Below are positions 17,496 to 25,812 of a DNA stretch of 64,000 bases, piece after piece. Source of the stretch: Alteribacillus sp041949975 (lineage in GTDB: Bacteria; Bacillota; Bacilli; Bacillales; Marinococcaceae); NCBI RefSeq assembly GCF_041949975.1, contig NZ_JBHFQG010000009.1, positions 1-64,000 on the forward strand. Direction: 5' to 3'. A model generated the notes under the pieces. The model was not told where the DNA came from. It worked only from the letters and a program-made list of their open reading frames with translations, and ran no database searches. Position 1 is the first letter of the stretch, and every line of letters starts with the position of its first letter. Both the position numbers and the translations under genes were made by a program.

Positions 17496-17605
17496 GTCCT
17501 ATGAATGCTGAAATAGGGATAAGCCTGATATACCGGTTCGAGAAAACGCTTTAATTTTCATAGCAATGACAACTCCTTTTGTGTACAATTAAATAGGAAG
17601 AAATA

Positions 17606-18292
17606 ATGAAAGGAGACTCTTCGGACATGTCTTCTCATCTAAATCAAAAATTGCAAGATATTTTGCAGCTGTCCATTAAAACCCATCAATTTGACCGTGC
17701 AGAACAGGCTGTTTCTTATATGAGGAAATTGGCACAAATTGAAGCATTCATCGCAGGAGAATCCTTCCAATCCAGTGCTGCCTCTATCAGCGCTGCCGTT
17801 CAGCAGGACAAAATAGGAAGAAACACTACAAGAGACCTTTTAGCCCCTGTAGCAGAAGATTCAGCCCCTGTCCAAACTGTCCGTCATACATATGAACAGC
17901 CGCCGCCCATGCATCAGAAAAAGTCGGACATCCTGATGCTGTACTATATAGAGGATGAAAATCTTCTGAAATTTAAAAAATCGCCACAAACCTATGCTGT
18001 TTGTGTAGAATTTTTTAGGAAATTTCTCGAAAATTTAGAAACATGGAAAGATAAAGAACCATTTTCCTCGAAGACTTACTACGAGACATTCGCCGAAGAC
18101 CTGAAAACACTGACCACCTATCAATCATCCACGCTCCGGCAATTTATAACCCTGCTTTTTCGGTACTGCCACAGGCTTGACGTTATAGTAAAGCCAGAAC
18201 CGCCTCAACGAAGCCGATTTCGCGTGAATCAAACCTTAGATGTAGAAAAAGTAATAGAAGACATCCTAGAACAAAAAATCGTACAGTTGTAG
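17606..18292 (+). CDS. Unknown protein with C-terminal helical domain
   Basis: 228 residues. I do not recognise a family. Residues 1-60 are helical and polar. Residues 60-105 are low-complexity and Pro/Gln-rich (PVAEDSAPVQ, YEQPPPMHQKK). Residues 105-228 look like a compact helical domain with many aromatics. No signal peptide or membrane segment is seen. The start may be ATG 17606 (AGGAAG five bases before) or ATG 17627. It is monocistronic with its own terminator. Confidence 0.65.
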   Translation: MKGDSSDMSSHLNQKLQDILQLSIKTHQFDRAEQAVSYMRKLAQIEAFIAGESFQSSAASISAAVQQDKIGRNTTRDLLAPVAEDSAPVQTVRHTYEQPPPMHQKKSDILMLYYIEDENLLKFKKSPQTYAVCVEFFRKFLENLETWKDKEPFSSKTYYETFAEDLKTLTTYQSSTLRQFITLLFRYCHRLDVIVKPEPPQRSRFRVNQTLDVEKVIEDILEQKIVQL

Positions 18293-18301
18293 CAGTAGAT
18301 G

Positions 18302-18337
18302 AAGAGCTGGATAAACGCGTATCCGCTCTTTTTTTGT
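18302..18337 (+). terminator. Terminator after the unknown 228-residue protein
   Basis: AAGAGC-T-GGATA (from 18302) pairs with TATCC-G-CTCTT (to 18330), followed by a run of T. Confidence 0.85.
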
Positions 18338-18385
18338 TGCTTTTTCATTGGGAGGTAGGGTGCTTAGAATATGTGTGGAAAAGTG

Positions 18386-18545
18386 CAGCTGGTTTGGGGA
18401 TATGCACTATTATTTGAGAGAAATGCACAATGTTATGGGAAATATGAAATATTTTAAAGAAATGAGAGCATATATGCCTGCCTTTGTGATCAATGATTCT
18501 CCTGTTTTACAGCAGTCACGTCCTTTTTTGGGGCCAGGCCCCTAT
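18386..18545. repeat. 21-bp-type array and GGGGCCAGGCCCC palindrome
   Basis: Units beginning ATGCAC recur at 18402, 18423 and (as ATGAAA) 18444, i.e. in 21-bp steps. The palindrome GGGGCCAGGCCCC follows at 18530-18542, then ATAATAATAAA. The block from about 18472 to 18600 resembles the block at 18838-18960: both have ATATGCCTGCC, a GGG-CCAG-CC core, ATAATAATAAA and GTTAT-CACTGTT. A 97-residue reading frame here mirrors the repeat period and is not considered a gene. Confidence 0.7.
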
Positions 18546-18798
18546 AATAATAAAACGGAGGAGTTATCCACTGTTATAGCAGAAATATGCACAATATTTA
18601 GGATTGTGGCGAACTGGCTCGTTAATCAAATGACAAAGTGAGCAAGTTTATCGACTAACTTTTTGGAATTAATGCATAAAGACATTTTAAATAAAGTTAT
18701 TAACATGTGGATAAAGGATATTCCGATTATGTCTCCTATATGAGCAACGTTTTCTTAGAAAAGATGAATTTGAAATCATATAGGTCTGCCTTTCCTAT

Positions 18799-19035
18799 AT
18801 GCACGATATAGAAGAAATATGCTCAACATTATGCCCAAATATGCCTGCCTTTTCGGTAAATATACACATTCTGCAGGTACATCCGATTTCGGGACCAGAC
18901 CGCCCCCATAATAATAAAGCTGAAGAAGTTATGCACTGTTCGTACAGAGAGATGCACAATTTTATAGAAGAAATAAACAACATTTTCAGATAAATAAACG
19001 AAAATCTCATACATATGAACAAAAATACAACGACG
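18799..19035. repeat. 21-bp-phase degenerate tandem array
   Basis: Units start with ATGCAC or ATAAAC at 18931, 18952, 18973, 18994 and 19015, exactly 21 bp apart. Looser units from 18799 precede a GGGACCAGACC core at 18891. The unit is about ATGCACAAT, a variable middle and GAAGAA. From 18338 to 19541 I see only these repeats, weaker ATGCAC copies at about 19100-19130, and no convincing gene. Confidence 0.75.
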
Positions 19036-19541
19036 AACTAGAAGAGCTCACTACCTCCATTTATAAAGCCGGTGGAAATAAGCACAGTGATTGCAAAGAT
19101 ATGCACATCTTTGCTTCAGTTATGCACAGATTCATTTCGCATCTTTTGCACAGCCCTTACCACTGCGTGACACTCCAAGAAAATAATCTCCAAAAAGTGA
19201 ATAGGTGTAAAGTATTGTTATTTATTACACATCTCTTCCATTTATTACAGTTGCGTAACAAAAGCTGGATATCTATTGATAGGGGACATAAACCGACATA
19301 TAATTCATATTGCAAACAGTCACGAATCCTGTCATAAAGGCATTTGAAATCAATGGAGGTGTATGGTCCGCCTTTCTCCGCAATACATAAATGATCGAAG
19401 CAACCCAAAAATTACTAGGAAGGTTTTTAGATGAGCGCTCAGTAAGCTCAAAACTTAAAAATAAAACTTCCTATAACTATATAACTACTATGCGGCACTC
19501 TTCCACCCAAGAGAAACAGCAGGAAAGAGGCGACACAGAAA

Positions 19542-20495
19542 ATGAAAAAATATATGTTATCCACAGTACTAGCTGCAGCAGTTCTTTTTACCCCCACTAT
19601 CGCCGATGCTGCCCTTGGCGATCAAACATTAAAACAAGGAATGCGTCACTCTGATGTGACAGAACTTCAGCAATGGCTAAAAGGCAAAGGACACTTAAAT
19701 GGTTTGGTAGACGGAATTTTCGGCCAGGTTACGGCAAAAGCAGTACGTTCTTATCAAAACAGTGCAGGCATTGGCGTAGATGGTATTGCTGGTCCTCAAA
19801 CATTTCGCGCGATGGGGATAGGAAACAGTTCTGTTAACGCGAGTGCATCTGCTTCGAACCAAGTCGAATTTTCCCGGACGCTCCGCCAGGGAGCACGTGG
19901 AAACGATGTTCGCCAGCTTCAGCAAACGCTAAAAAGTAAAGGCCATCATAACGGAAGCATTGACGGTATATTCGGTCCAGTGACAGCGAGTTCCGTCCGC
20001 TCATTTCAGCGTTCTGCCGGCATCGGTGTAGACGGAATTGCCGGTCCGCAAACCTTTACAGCATTAAATGGAGGCAGTGTGAAATCAGCCACAAGCAACG
20101 GTTCAAGCAGCAAAACTTCGTCCAATTCTTCTGCTGGATTTACGGACAAGCTTGTATCGAACGCACGCAATTACATAGGATCGCCGTATGCCTGGGGCGG
20201 CACGTCTCCAAGCGGTTTCGACTGCAGCGGATATCTTCAGTTTGTATTTAACAAAGCAGGAAAAAGCATTCCCCGTACGGTAGCATCGATTTACAGCGCA
20301 AGCACGAAAGTTTCAAGCCCAAGTGTTGGGGATCTTGTTTTCTTTGAAACTTATACTAGCGGCCCGTCCCATGCTGGTATCTATCTTGGCGGCGGCCAAT
20401 TTATTCACGCAGGCAGCTCAACTGGTGTAACGGTTTCTAATATGAACACTTCTTACTGGAGTCAGCGTTACCTCGGCGCAGGCCGTGTGAACTAA
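19542..20495 (+). CDS. Secreted NlpC/P60 cell-wall endopeptidase with two peptidoglycan-binding domains
   Basis: 317 residues. A signal peptide (cleavage near IADA-AL) is followed by two PG_binding_1 repeats (about 27-88 and 108-170, each with VDGI(A)GPQTF), a Ser/Thr/Asn linker, and a C-terminal NlpC/P60 domain (about 200-317). The catalytic Cys lies in FDCSGYLQFV, the His in PSHAGIYLGG and the third residue in FIHAGSSTGV. It should cleave D-gamma-Glu-diaminopimelate links in peptidoglycan outside the cell. AGAGGCGA precedes ATG 19542. Confidence 0.93.
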   Translation: MKKYMLSTVLAAAVLFTPTIADAALGDQTLKQGMRHSDVTELQQWLKGKGHLNGLVDGIFGQVTAKAVRSYQNSAGIGVDGIAGPQTFRAMGIGNSSVNASASASNQVEFSRTLRQGARGNDVRQLQQTLKSKGHHNGSIDGIFGPVTASSVRSFQRSAGIGVDGIAGPQTFTALNGGSVKSATSNGSSSKTSSNSSAGFTDKLVSNARNYIGSPYAWGGTSPSGFDCSGYLQFVFNKAGKSIPRTVASIYSASTKVSSPSVGDLVFFETYTSGPSHAGIYLGGGQFIHAGSSTGVTVSNMNTSYWSQRYLGAGRVN

Positions 20496-20509
20496 ATAAA
20501 CGAACACCC

Positions 20510-20544
20510 AAGCGGTCCCTTTTCATATGGGGACGGCTTTTTTC
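20510..20544 (+). terminator. Terminator after the NlpC/P60 gene
   Basis: The arms AAGC-GGTCCC and GGGGAC-GGCTT are followed by T residues. Confidence 0.8.
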
Positions 20545-20628
20545 TTAATCTCCGGAAAATAGGTTTTTTGTTTCCTGTTTTAGGAAAACATAAAACTATC
20601 AACCTGTGAAAAGAGGAGAGACCCTGTT

Positions 20629-21087
20629 ATGACAGTAGGAACAAAAAGGAAATTAATCATCATTGGAAGCTTTTTATTAGGATTTGGAACACTGGGAGCA
20701 TTGGATGGAATTATTTTTCACCAGCTCCTTCAATGGCACAGTGTTGTAATGGAAACAAGCCGGCAAGGACAGATCGTTAGTGACGGCCTCTTTCATCTGG
20801 CTGTGACAATCACGTTAATTGCCGGAAGTATCGTATTGTGGCTTGCCGGAAAACCAACAGATATTACAAAAGGCATCCGGCTGCTAATAGGTTTCTTTTT
20901 GATAGGCGGCGGTATTTTTAACTTTGTTGAAGGAATCATTAATCACCACCTCCTTCAGATTCACCGCGTCAAACCGGGAGATCCTAATGCGCTCATGTAC
21001 GACTTAGCCTTTTTAGCCAGCGGCATTCTGTTATTTGTGTTCGGCTACTTCATTCAACGAAACACGAGGTCAAAATATGCTGTATAG
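20629..21087 (+). CDS. DUF2243 membrane protein
   Basis: 152 residues with four predicted membrane helices arranged as a duplicated two-helix unit. Each half carries GxxxxxG(I)(I)xHHLLQ-like signatures, DGIIFHQLLQWH and EGIINHHLLQIH. The conserved histidines could bind heme or copper, but no function is established for the family. AGAGGAG precedes ATG 20629. Its stop overlaps the start of the next gene, so the two are translationally coupled. Confidence 0.85.
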   Translation: MTVGTKRKLIIIGSFLLGFGTLGALDGIIFHQLLQWHSVVMETSRQGQIVSDGLFHLAVTITLIAGSIVLWLAGKPTDITKGIRLLIGFFLIGGGIFNFVEGIINHHLLQIHRVKPGDPNALMYDLAFLASGILLFVFGYFIQRNTRSKYAV

Positions 21088-21517
21088 AATGATCAGTTTT
21101 ATCGTCATTTTTTCGTTTGTTTCTGTGATGCTGTATTTACACAATGAAAGCAGCCATTACGCTGGTGCGGATGATCATTCCCGTGAAGCTGTTGAAGTTC
21201 CTGTTGGTGAACCGGTGCCCAGGATCGCTGGAGAGCTGCAGCAGGATGATATGAATACATGGCTGCTGCAAGTAGAGGTAGAAAATTTCGCTTTTACTCC
21301 GGAAAAAACAGGGACAGAGGAAGGAAGCTTGCAGGAAGGACATGCTCATCTTTATGTAAACGGTGAAAAAATAGGCCGTATTTATGGAAACTATCATGAT
21401 ATGGGAGAGTTAAACGAAGGGGACCGCATCCAGGTTTTTCTTACCACCAATGATCATAAGATCCTTCAGAAAAATGGGGAAGTTATTGCTTATGAAGAAA
21501 GAATAAAAGCAGAGTGA
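21077..21517 (+). CDS. Membrane-anchored extracellular protein coupled to DUF2243
   Basis: 146 residues from ATG 21077, which overlaps the DUF2243 stop by 11 bases. One N-terminal helix (MLYRMISFIVIFSFVSVMLY) precedes a His/Asp/Glu-rich outer domain with HNESSHYAGADDHSRE, then GHAHLYVNGEKIGRIYGNYH. The latter resembles small beta-sandwich, cupredoxin-like or metal-handling domains. I cannot name the family. Overlap with the histidine-rich DUF2243 protein suggests a joint metal-related function. Confidence 0.7.
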   Translation: MLYRMISFIVIFSFVSVMLYLHNESSHYAGADDHSREAVEVPVGEPVPRIAGELQQDDMNTWLLQVEVENFAFTPEKTGTEEGSLQEGHAHLYVNGEKIGRIYGNYHDMGELNEGDRIQVFLTTNDHKILQKNGEVIAYEERIKAE

Positions 21518-21528
21518 CTGCTTTTTTT
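21505..21528 (+). terminator. Terminator overlapping a stop codon
   Basis: AAAAGCAG pairs with CTGCTTTT across a loop that contains the TGA stop, followed by T residues. Confidence 0.85.
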
Positions 21529-21703
21529 ATAGAAAGCTTCCCTGTAACTTTCCTAACAAACTTTATAATAAAGTCACATTTTGCCACTAACATGTGCTAT
21601 AATTCCTATTAGTTTATTTGATTTTTGTCAACATCCGTCGAAAGAACTGGTCGAAAGAGGGATAAAAAGACTAGGGAATACATAGAGCATGCGGAGGAAG
21701 AAC

Positions 21704-22465
21704 ATGGAAGAAACAATCAGTCTTCAAGAAATATTTCAAACGTTAAAAAAACGCCTGGCCTTGATAATTATTATTACTTTTTTAGCAACGGCTGCTGCAG
21801 GGGCCATCAGCTTTTTTGCTTTGACACCAATTTATCAAAGCAGCACCCAGATGCTTGTCAGCCAGCAGGCGACAGGAGCAAGCTCAGCCTTAGAAGCAGC
21901 TGGATTTGACACTGATGCGGAATACATAGAAACTTATAATGTTATTATGAAAAGTCCTTACATATTAGATCAAGTAGTAGAAGAACTTGGTACATCCCAG
22001 GATGCATCCGAAATGAATGAAAAAATTAACATAACTCGAGAAGACGAATCGCAAGTTGTCACTATAACCGTCGAAGACCCAAATCCTTCTCAAGCGGTTG
22101 ATATTGCAAACACAACAGCTTCTGTGTTTGAACGGGAAATTGCGGATCTGCTCCGTGTCGATAACGTGGTGGTACTTGCGCCAGCAGAACTCGATGATTC
22201 TCCGGTTCCTGTAAAGCCGAATCCGATGCTGAATATGGCCATTGCATTTGTTGTCGGCTTGATGACAGCTGTTGGTCTCGCGTTTTTGCTTGAATTTCTT
22301 GATAATACCTACCGAAACGAAGATGACGTGGAAAAAGAACTGGGACTTCCTGTACTTGGAAGCATTCCATTAATTGAAAACAAGAACAGGAAACATGCTG
22401 TTACTCAAAAAACGCCAACGAGACGGAGTCGTCATGAGAGAGGACGTGAAAGAATTGGCTCGTAA
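21704..22465 (+). CDS. Wzz-type chain-length/tyrosine-kinase modulator
   Basis: 253 residues from ATG 21704; the earlier ATG at 21689 overlaps the site GGAGGAAG. There are two membrane helices (about 20-42 and 175-195) with an extracellular coiled region between, and the Wzz signatures LTPIYQSSTQMLVSQQA and PVKPNPMLNMAIA. In Firmicutes this protein activates the partner BY-kinase (as YwqC-YwqD or EpsA-EpsB) and sets exopolysaccharide chain length. The kinase gene overlaps its 3' end. No glycosyltransferases are in the window. Confidence 0.9.
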   Translation: MEETISLQEIFQTLKKRLALIIIITFLATAAAGAISFFALTPIYQSSTQMLVSQQATGASSALEAAGFDTDAEYIETYNVIMKSPYILDQVVEELGTSQDASEMNEKINITREDESQVVTITVEDPNPSQAVDIANTTASVFEREIADLLRVDNVVVLAPAELDDSPVPVKPNPMLNMAIAFVVGLMTAVGLAFLLEFLDNTYRNEDDVEKELGLPVLGSIPLIENKNRKHAVTQKTPTRRSRHERGRERIGS

Positions 22466-23153
22466 AAAAAAGCAAAACACCTCTAACCAGCGTAATCTTG
22501 TGAAGTGGACAGATCAAAAATCGCCGGTATCAGAACAATATCGTACGATTCGCACCAACATTCAATATGCGTCGGTAGAAAGAGAGATGCAGACCATTCT
22601 GATTACGTCTCCGGGTCCTGGAGAAGGAAAATCTACGACTGTGGCGAACCTTGGCATAACAATGGCGCAGCAAGGAAAAAGAACATTAATTATAGATGCA
22701 GACCTTCGAAAACCTACTGTACATTACACCTTTCAAACGATGAATATACACGGTTTAACGAATGTGCTCACCCATCAATCGCGTTTTGTAGATGTGGTAC
22801 AGAAAACGGAAGTAGACAACCTTCATATAATAACGAGCGGTCCAATTCCGCCTAATCCGGCTGAACTGCTGAGTGCCAAAAAAATGGAACAAATTCTCGT
22901 TGAATCCAAGCAAGAGTTTGATGTCATTCTTTTTGACGCACCGCCCGTACTGCCTGTAACGGATGCTCAAGTGCTTGCTGCCAACTGCGACGGCAGTATC
23001 CTTGTCATAAAAAGCGGACAAACCGATAAGCAAGCAGGTTTAAAAGCAAAAGAACTGCTGGAAAAAGCAGACGCTTCGATTCTCGGTACCGTCTTAAATC
23101 AACGAAAAGCTCTGCAGCAGCAGTATTATTACTATTATGGAAAATCTTTATAA
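22434..23153 (+). CDS. BY-type tyrosine kinase for polysaccharide synthesis
   Basis: 239 residues from ATG 22434, inside the 3' end of the modulator gene (32-base overlap), with GGAG before it. Walker A is SPGPGEGKSTT, Walker A' is LIIDADLRKP and Walker B is DVILFDAPP. A C-terminal tyrosine cluster QQYYYYYGKSL is the autophosphorylation site. It is an EpsB/YwqD/CapB-like cytoplasmic kinase that needs the membrane modulator for activity. Confidence 0.93.
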   Translation: MREDVKELARKKKQNTSNQRNLVKWTDQKSPVSEQYRTIRTNIQYASVEREMQTILITSPGPGEGKSTTVANLGITMAQQGKRTLIIDADLRKPTVHYTFQTMNIHGLTNVLTHQSRFVDVVQKTEVDNLHIITSGPIPPNPAELLSAKKMEQILVESKQEFDVILFDAPPVLPVTDAQVLAANCDGSILVIKSGQTDKQAGLKAKELLEKADASILGTVLNQRKALQQQYYYYYGKSL

Positions 23154-23160
23154 AAGGAAA

Positions 23161-23188
23161 GAAGTCTTCCTATTGGAGGCTTTTTTTA
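23161..23188 (+). terminator. Terminator after the kinase gene
   Basis: GAAGTCTTCC and GGAGGC pair with one mismatch and G-U pairs, followed by seven T. Confidence 0.65.
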
Positions 23189-23252
23189 TTGGATCCATTC
23201 ATTTGGAAGATAACATGTTTACAGTTATATTAAGAATGTGAGTTTAACAGGT

Positions 23253-23420
23253 AGGGCCAGACCCTAAAAATGTTAGAGAGGAAGTAGAGTCTTCGTTCAT
23301 TAGTAAGAAAAATAGGTGCAGAAGCAAGCGGAAGTGGGGCATAAATGAGGGAAAGTAGTTCATATATACCAAAAGCATGTTCATAAATCCAAAAAAGCAG
23401 CTGCTTTCAATTAGAACACT
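23253..23420. repeat. AGGGCCAGACCCT palindrome plus six-unit 21-bp array
   Basis: The palindrome AGGGCCAGACCCT is at 23253-23265. Units of the GTTCATAAAT / GTGCAGAAG type start at 23295, 23316, 23337, 23358, 23379 and 23400, a perfect 21-bp phase over six units. Individual units are degenerate, ending in AAAGTA or AAAGCA. The rest of 23189-23564 contains no gene that I can see. Confidence 0.8.
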
Positions 23421-23564
23421 GAAAATATTTCTAGAACAATGGCCCTGTATGTATTAAGAAAAGGTTTCATCCATAACAGGAAAATTTTCACCGATTAAAA
23501 GCGGAAACCAAAGGGTATAGCAACAGATGGAGCAGAACAATCTCTACATTAAAGGAGAAATAAC

Positions 23565-24350
23565 ATGACGAAAAGAACTTCTAAGATTATTATATTCAGC
23601 GCGGCTGCAGCAGCTTTATTAGCTGGAGGCTACTTTTATTACTATAGCAAATTCGTTAGCGGCCCCTCCGTCGAAGATACACCTATTAAAGATAAAAACG
23701 TTTCTATTGATCATCAAGAGCTTTTTCATAATGATACAAAAATTGCTTTCATCGGAAGCAGTGTGACAGAAGGGACCGGCGCAAGCAAACCGGACAAGCG
23801 ATGGACAGAACAATTTACTGCTGTGCTTCAAGAAGAGTACCCTGGCCTTGAAAGCAAGAACTTTGGGGTAGATGGTTATTCCACGAGAAATATAATCGAA
23901 GGAATAACAGATGAAGTCGTTCAATATAAGCCTTCCTTCATTATTTTTGAAACAGCAGCACTCAATGATTTTTCAAGGCTCGACCTGCAAACGACGCTAG
24001 AAAATATAGCTACTATAATGGAAACTTTTGAATCGGAGCTTCCAGAAACGCATGTCATTATTCAGCCTTCAAATCAAAGAAGAAATGGAGAATCTTACAC
24101 GAATAACGGAATTACCTATCCGGAATATGTGAAAGAAACAGAATCGCATATAAAGGAGAATGGTTGGAAATATATTGATTTTTGGCCGTATTTTAACGAA
24201 ACGTACGAAAATACAAACATTACTGTCAGTGATACCTTGAATGTGGATGGAATTCACCCGAATGACCTCGGAAATAAGTTGTGGGCAGAAGCGCTGCTCG
24301 ACTATTTCAGTGGAAATTCCTTGCAAGCTTCAGGAAATGAGGAGAAATAA
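23565..24350 (+). CDS. Membrane-anchored SGNH/GDSL hydrolase
   Basis: 261 residues. An N-terminal membrane helix (about 7-28) anchors an extracellular SGNH domain. Block I is IGSSVTEGTGAS with the nucleophile Ser. Block II has the Gly in NFGVDGYSTRN, block III has Asn in ETAALNDFSR, and block V, DGIHPNDLGNKLW, holds the Asp-His pair. Such proteins deacylate or acylate polysaccharides and lipids. AAAGGAG precedes ATG 23565. The kinase pair upstream makes surface polysaccharide a reasonable but unproven substrate. Confidence 0.88.
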   Translation: MTKRTSKIIIFSAAAAALLAGGYFYYYSKFVSGPSVEDTPIKDKNVSIDHQELFHNDTKIAFIGSSVTEGTGASKPDKRWTEQFTAVLQEEYPGLESKNFGVDGYSTRNIIEGITDEVVQYKPSFIIFETAALNDFSRLDLQTTLENIATIMETFESELPETHVIIQPSNQRRNGESYTNNGITYPEYVKETESHIKENGWKYIDFWPYFNETYENTNITVSDTLNVDGIHPNDLGNKLWAEALLDYFSGNSLQASGNEEK

Positions 24351-24491
24351 CAAAGAATTTCCTGGGAAATAGATTTAATTTGTCGTTTGATATCTTACTA
24401 AAAACCGCAAACTTTCCTGCCGGTCTTTTCATTCCTTATTGAAACAGGCATACTGAAAGAAATAGACCATAGCAAAAGGGAGAGAGTTTTT

Positions 24492-25673
24492 GTGGTACAG
24501 TTTGAGCAATCGAAGGCTTTAAAGCGGCTGCCTGAACAATTTTTTGCCGGCCTGGTGAAAAAGGTGGAACAATTAAAGGCAGAAGGGCACGATATTATCA
24601 ACCTGGGACAGGGCAATCCAGATTTGCCAACTCCACCTCATATTATCAAAATGCTGCAGCAAGCAGCAGAAAAACCGGAAAACCATAAATATTCCCCATT
24701 TAGAGGACGGAGCGAATTAAAGCAGGCAACCGCACATTTTTATAAAAAAGAATACGGCGTAGAGGTGGTTCCGGAAACGGAGGTAGCTTTATTATTTGGT
24801 GCAAAAACCGGCCTGGTGGAAATAAGTCAGTGTCTGTTAAATGAAGGGGATACTGCCTTACTTCCTGACCCTGGCTACCCTGATTACTTATCCGGAACTG
24901 CCATAGCGGATGCCGATATAAAGACAATGCCGCTGCTTGAAAAAAATCATTTTTTGCCCGATTACACAATCATTCCCCAAGAAATACTAAAAAATGCTAA
25001 ATTAATGTTTTTAAATTATCCAAACAATCCAACCGCTGCGACAGCAGACAAAGCATTTTTCGACAAAACAGTAGAGCTGGCCAAGCAAAATGAAATATGT
25101 GTCGTTCATGATTTTGCGTACGGCGCTATCGGATATGACGATAAAAAGCCGCAGAGCTTTCTCCAGTCAGAAGGAGCAAAAGAAGTGGGAGTGGAAATGT
25201 ACACGTTATCTAAAACCTACAACATGGCAGGCTGGCGCGCCGGCATGGCAGTGGGCAATTCTTCTGTTATTGAAGCAATTAATCTACTCCAAGATCATTT
25301 GTATGTCAGCTTGTTTGGTGCCATTCAAGAAGCAGCCGTTCATGCGCTTACGGCCGATCAAAGCCCCGTCCAGCAGCTGGTGGATATATATGAATCAAGA
25401 CGCAATGCTTTTGTCGAAAAAATGCACGATATCGGCTGGGACATCAAAGCCCCTAAAGGCACCTTCTTTACCTGGCTCCCTGTCCCGGATGGTTATACGT
25501 CCGAGCAGTTTTCAGACCTGCTGTTAGAAAAAGCTCATGTCGCTACAGCACCGGGGAGAGGTTTCGGCGAACACGGAGAAGGGTATGTCCGTGTCGGACT
25601 TCTCGATTCTGAAGAAAGACTGCGCGAAGCAGGCGACCGTATCGCGGAGCTGTCCCTTTTTGAAAAGAAGTAA
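24492..25673 (+). CDS. mtnE: PLP-dependent aminotransferase, MtnE-like
   Basis: 393 residues from GTG 24492 with AGGGAGAG upstream. It is a class I/II aminotransferase with DIINLGQGNPDLPTP, KYSPFRGRSELKQA, LFLNYPNNPTAA-type core (here LMFLNYPNNPT), and the PLP lysine in YTLSKTYNMAGWRAG. The overall pattern strongly recalls B. subtilis MtnE (YkrV), which transaminates 2-oxo-4-methylthiobutyrate to methionine in the salvage pathway. The other mtn genes are not nearby, so a different keto acid is possible. The 3' end is followed by a repeat-derived terminator. Confidence 0.85.
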   Translation: MVQFEQSKALKRLPEQFFAGLVKKVEQLKAEGHDIINLGQGNPDLPTPPHIIKMLQQAAEKPENHKYSPFRGRSELKQATAHFYKKEYGVEVVPETEVALLFGAKTGLVEISQCLLNEGDTALLPDPGYPDYLSGTAIADADIKTMPLLEKNHFLPDYTIIPQEILKNAKLMFLNYPNNPTAATADKAFFDKTVELAKQNEICVVHDFAYGAIGYDDKKPQSFLQSEGAKEVGVEMYTLSKTYNMAGWRAGMAVGNSSVIEAINLLQDHLYVSLFGAIQEAAVHALTADQSPVQQLVDIYESRRNAFVEKMHDIGWDIKAPKGTFFTWLPVPDGYTSEQFSDLLLEKAHVATAPGRGFGEHGEGYVRVGLLDSEERLREAGDRIAELSLFEKK

Positions 25674-25683
25674 AATGGTATTT

Positions 25684-25765
25684 CGCTGATACTTTTACCA
25701 AAATCGATTGAATCGACAAATTTTTCGCTCGTTATGACAACAAATTCGCTGGTAACGCAAAGGAG
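25684..25765. repeat. TCGCT-type 21-bp array
   Basis: The C of a TCGCT/TCGAT core occurs at 25684, 25705, 25726 and 25747, exactly 21 bp apart, with ACAAATTT between. It begins 10 bases after the aminotransferase stop and leads directly into the repeat-derived terminator. Similar arrays follow the flavin reductase gene at 38539 and its duplicate at 52346. Confidence 0.75.
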
Positions 25766-25769
25766 CATG

Positions 25770-25808
25770 AGCCAGACCCTCCACATGCTGTGGTGGGTCT
25801 GGCTTTTT
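25770..25808 (+). terminator. Terminator built from the GGCCAGACCC repeat
   Basis: AGCCAGACCC-TCCAC pairs with GTGG-TGGGTCTGGCT around ATGCT, followed by five T. The stem is long and the arms are copies of the dispersed palindrome. Confidence 0.85.
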
Positions 25809-25812
25809 GGCA

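Noticed and set aside
18348..18641. 97-codon reading frame in the repeat region
   Set aside because: Its translation repeats in seven-residue steps that mirror the 21-bp array. It has no ribosome binding site and no continuation outside the repeats.
19101..19337. 78-codon frame in the gap before the NlpC/P60 gene
   Set aside because: It begins in ATGCAC repeat units, lacks a ribosome binding site and shows no family pattern.
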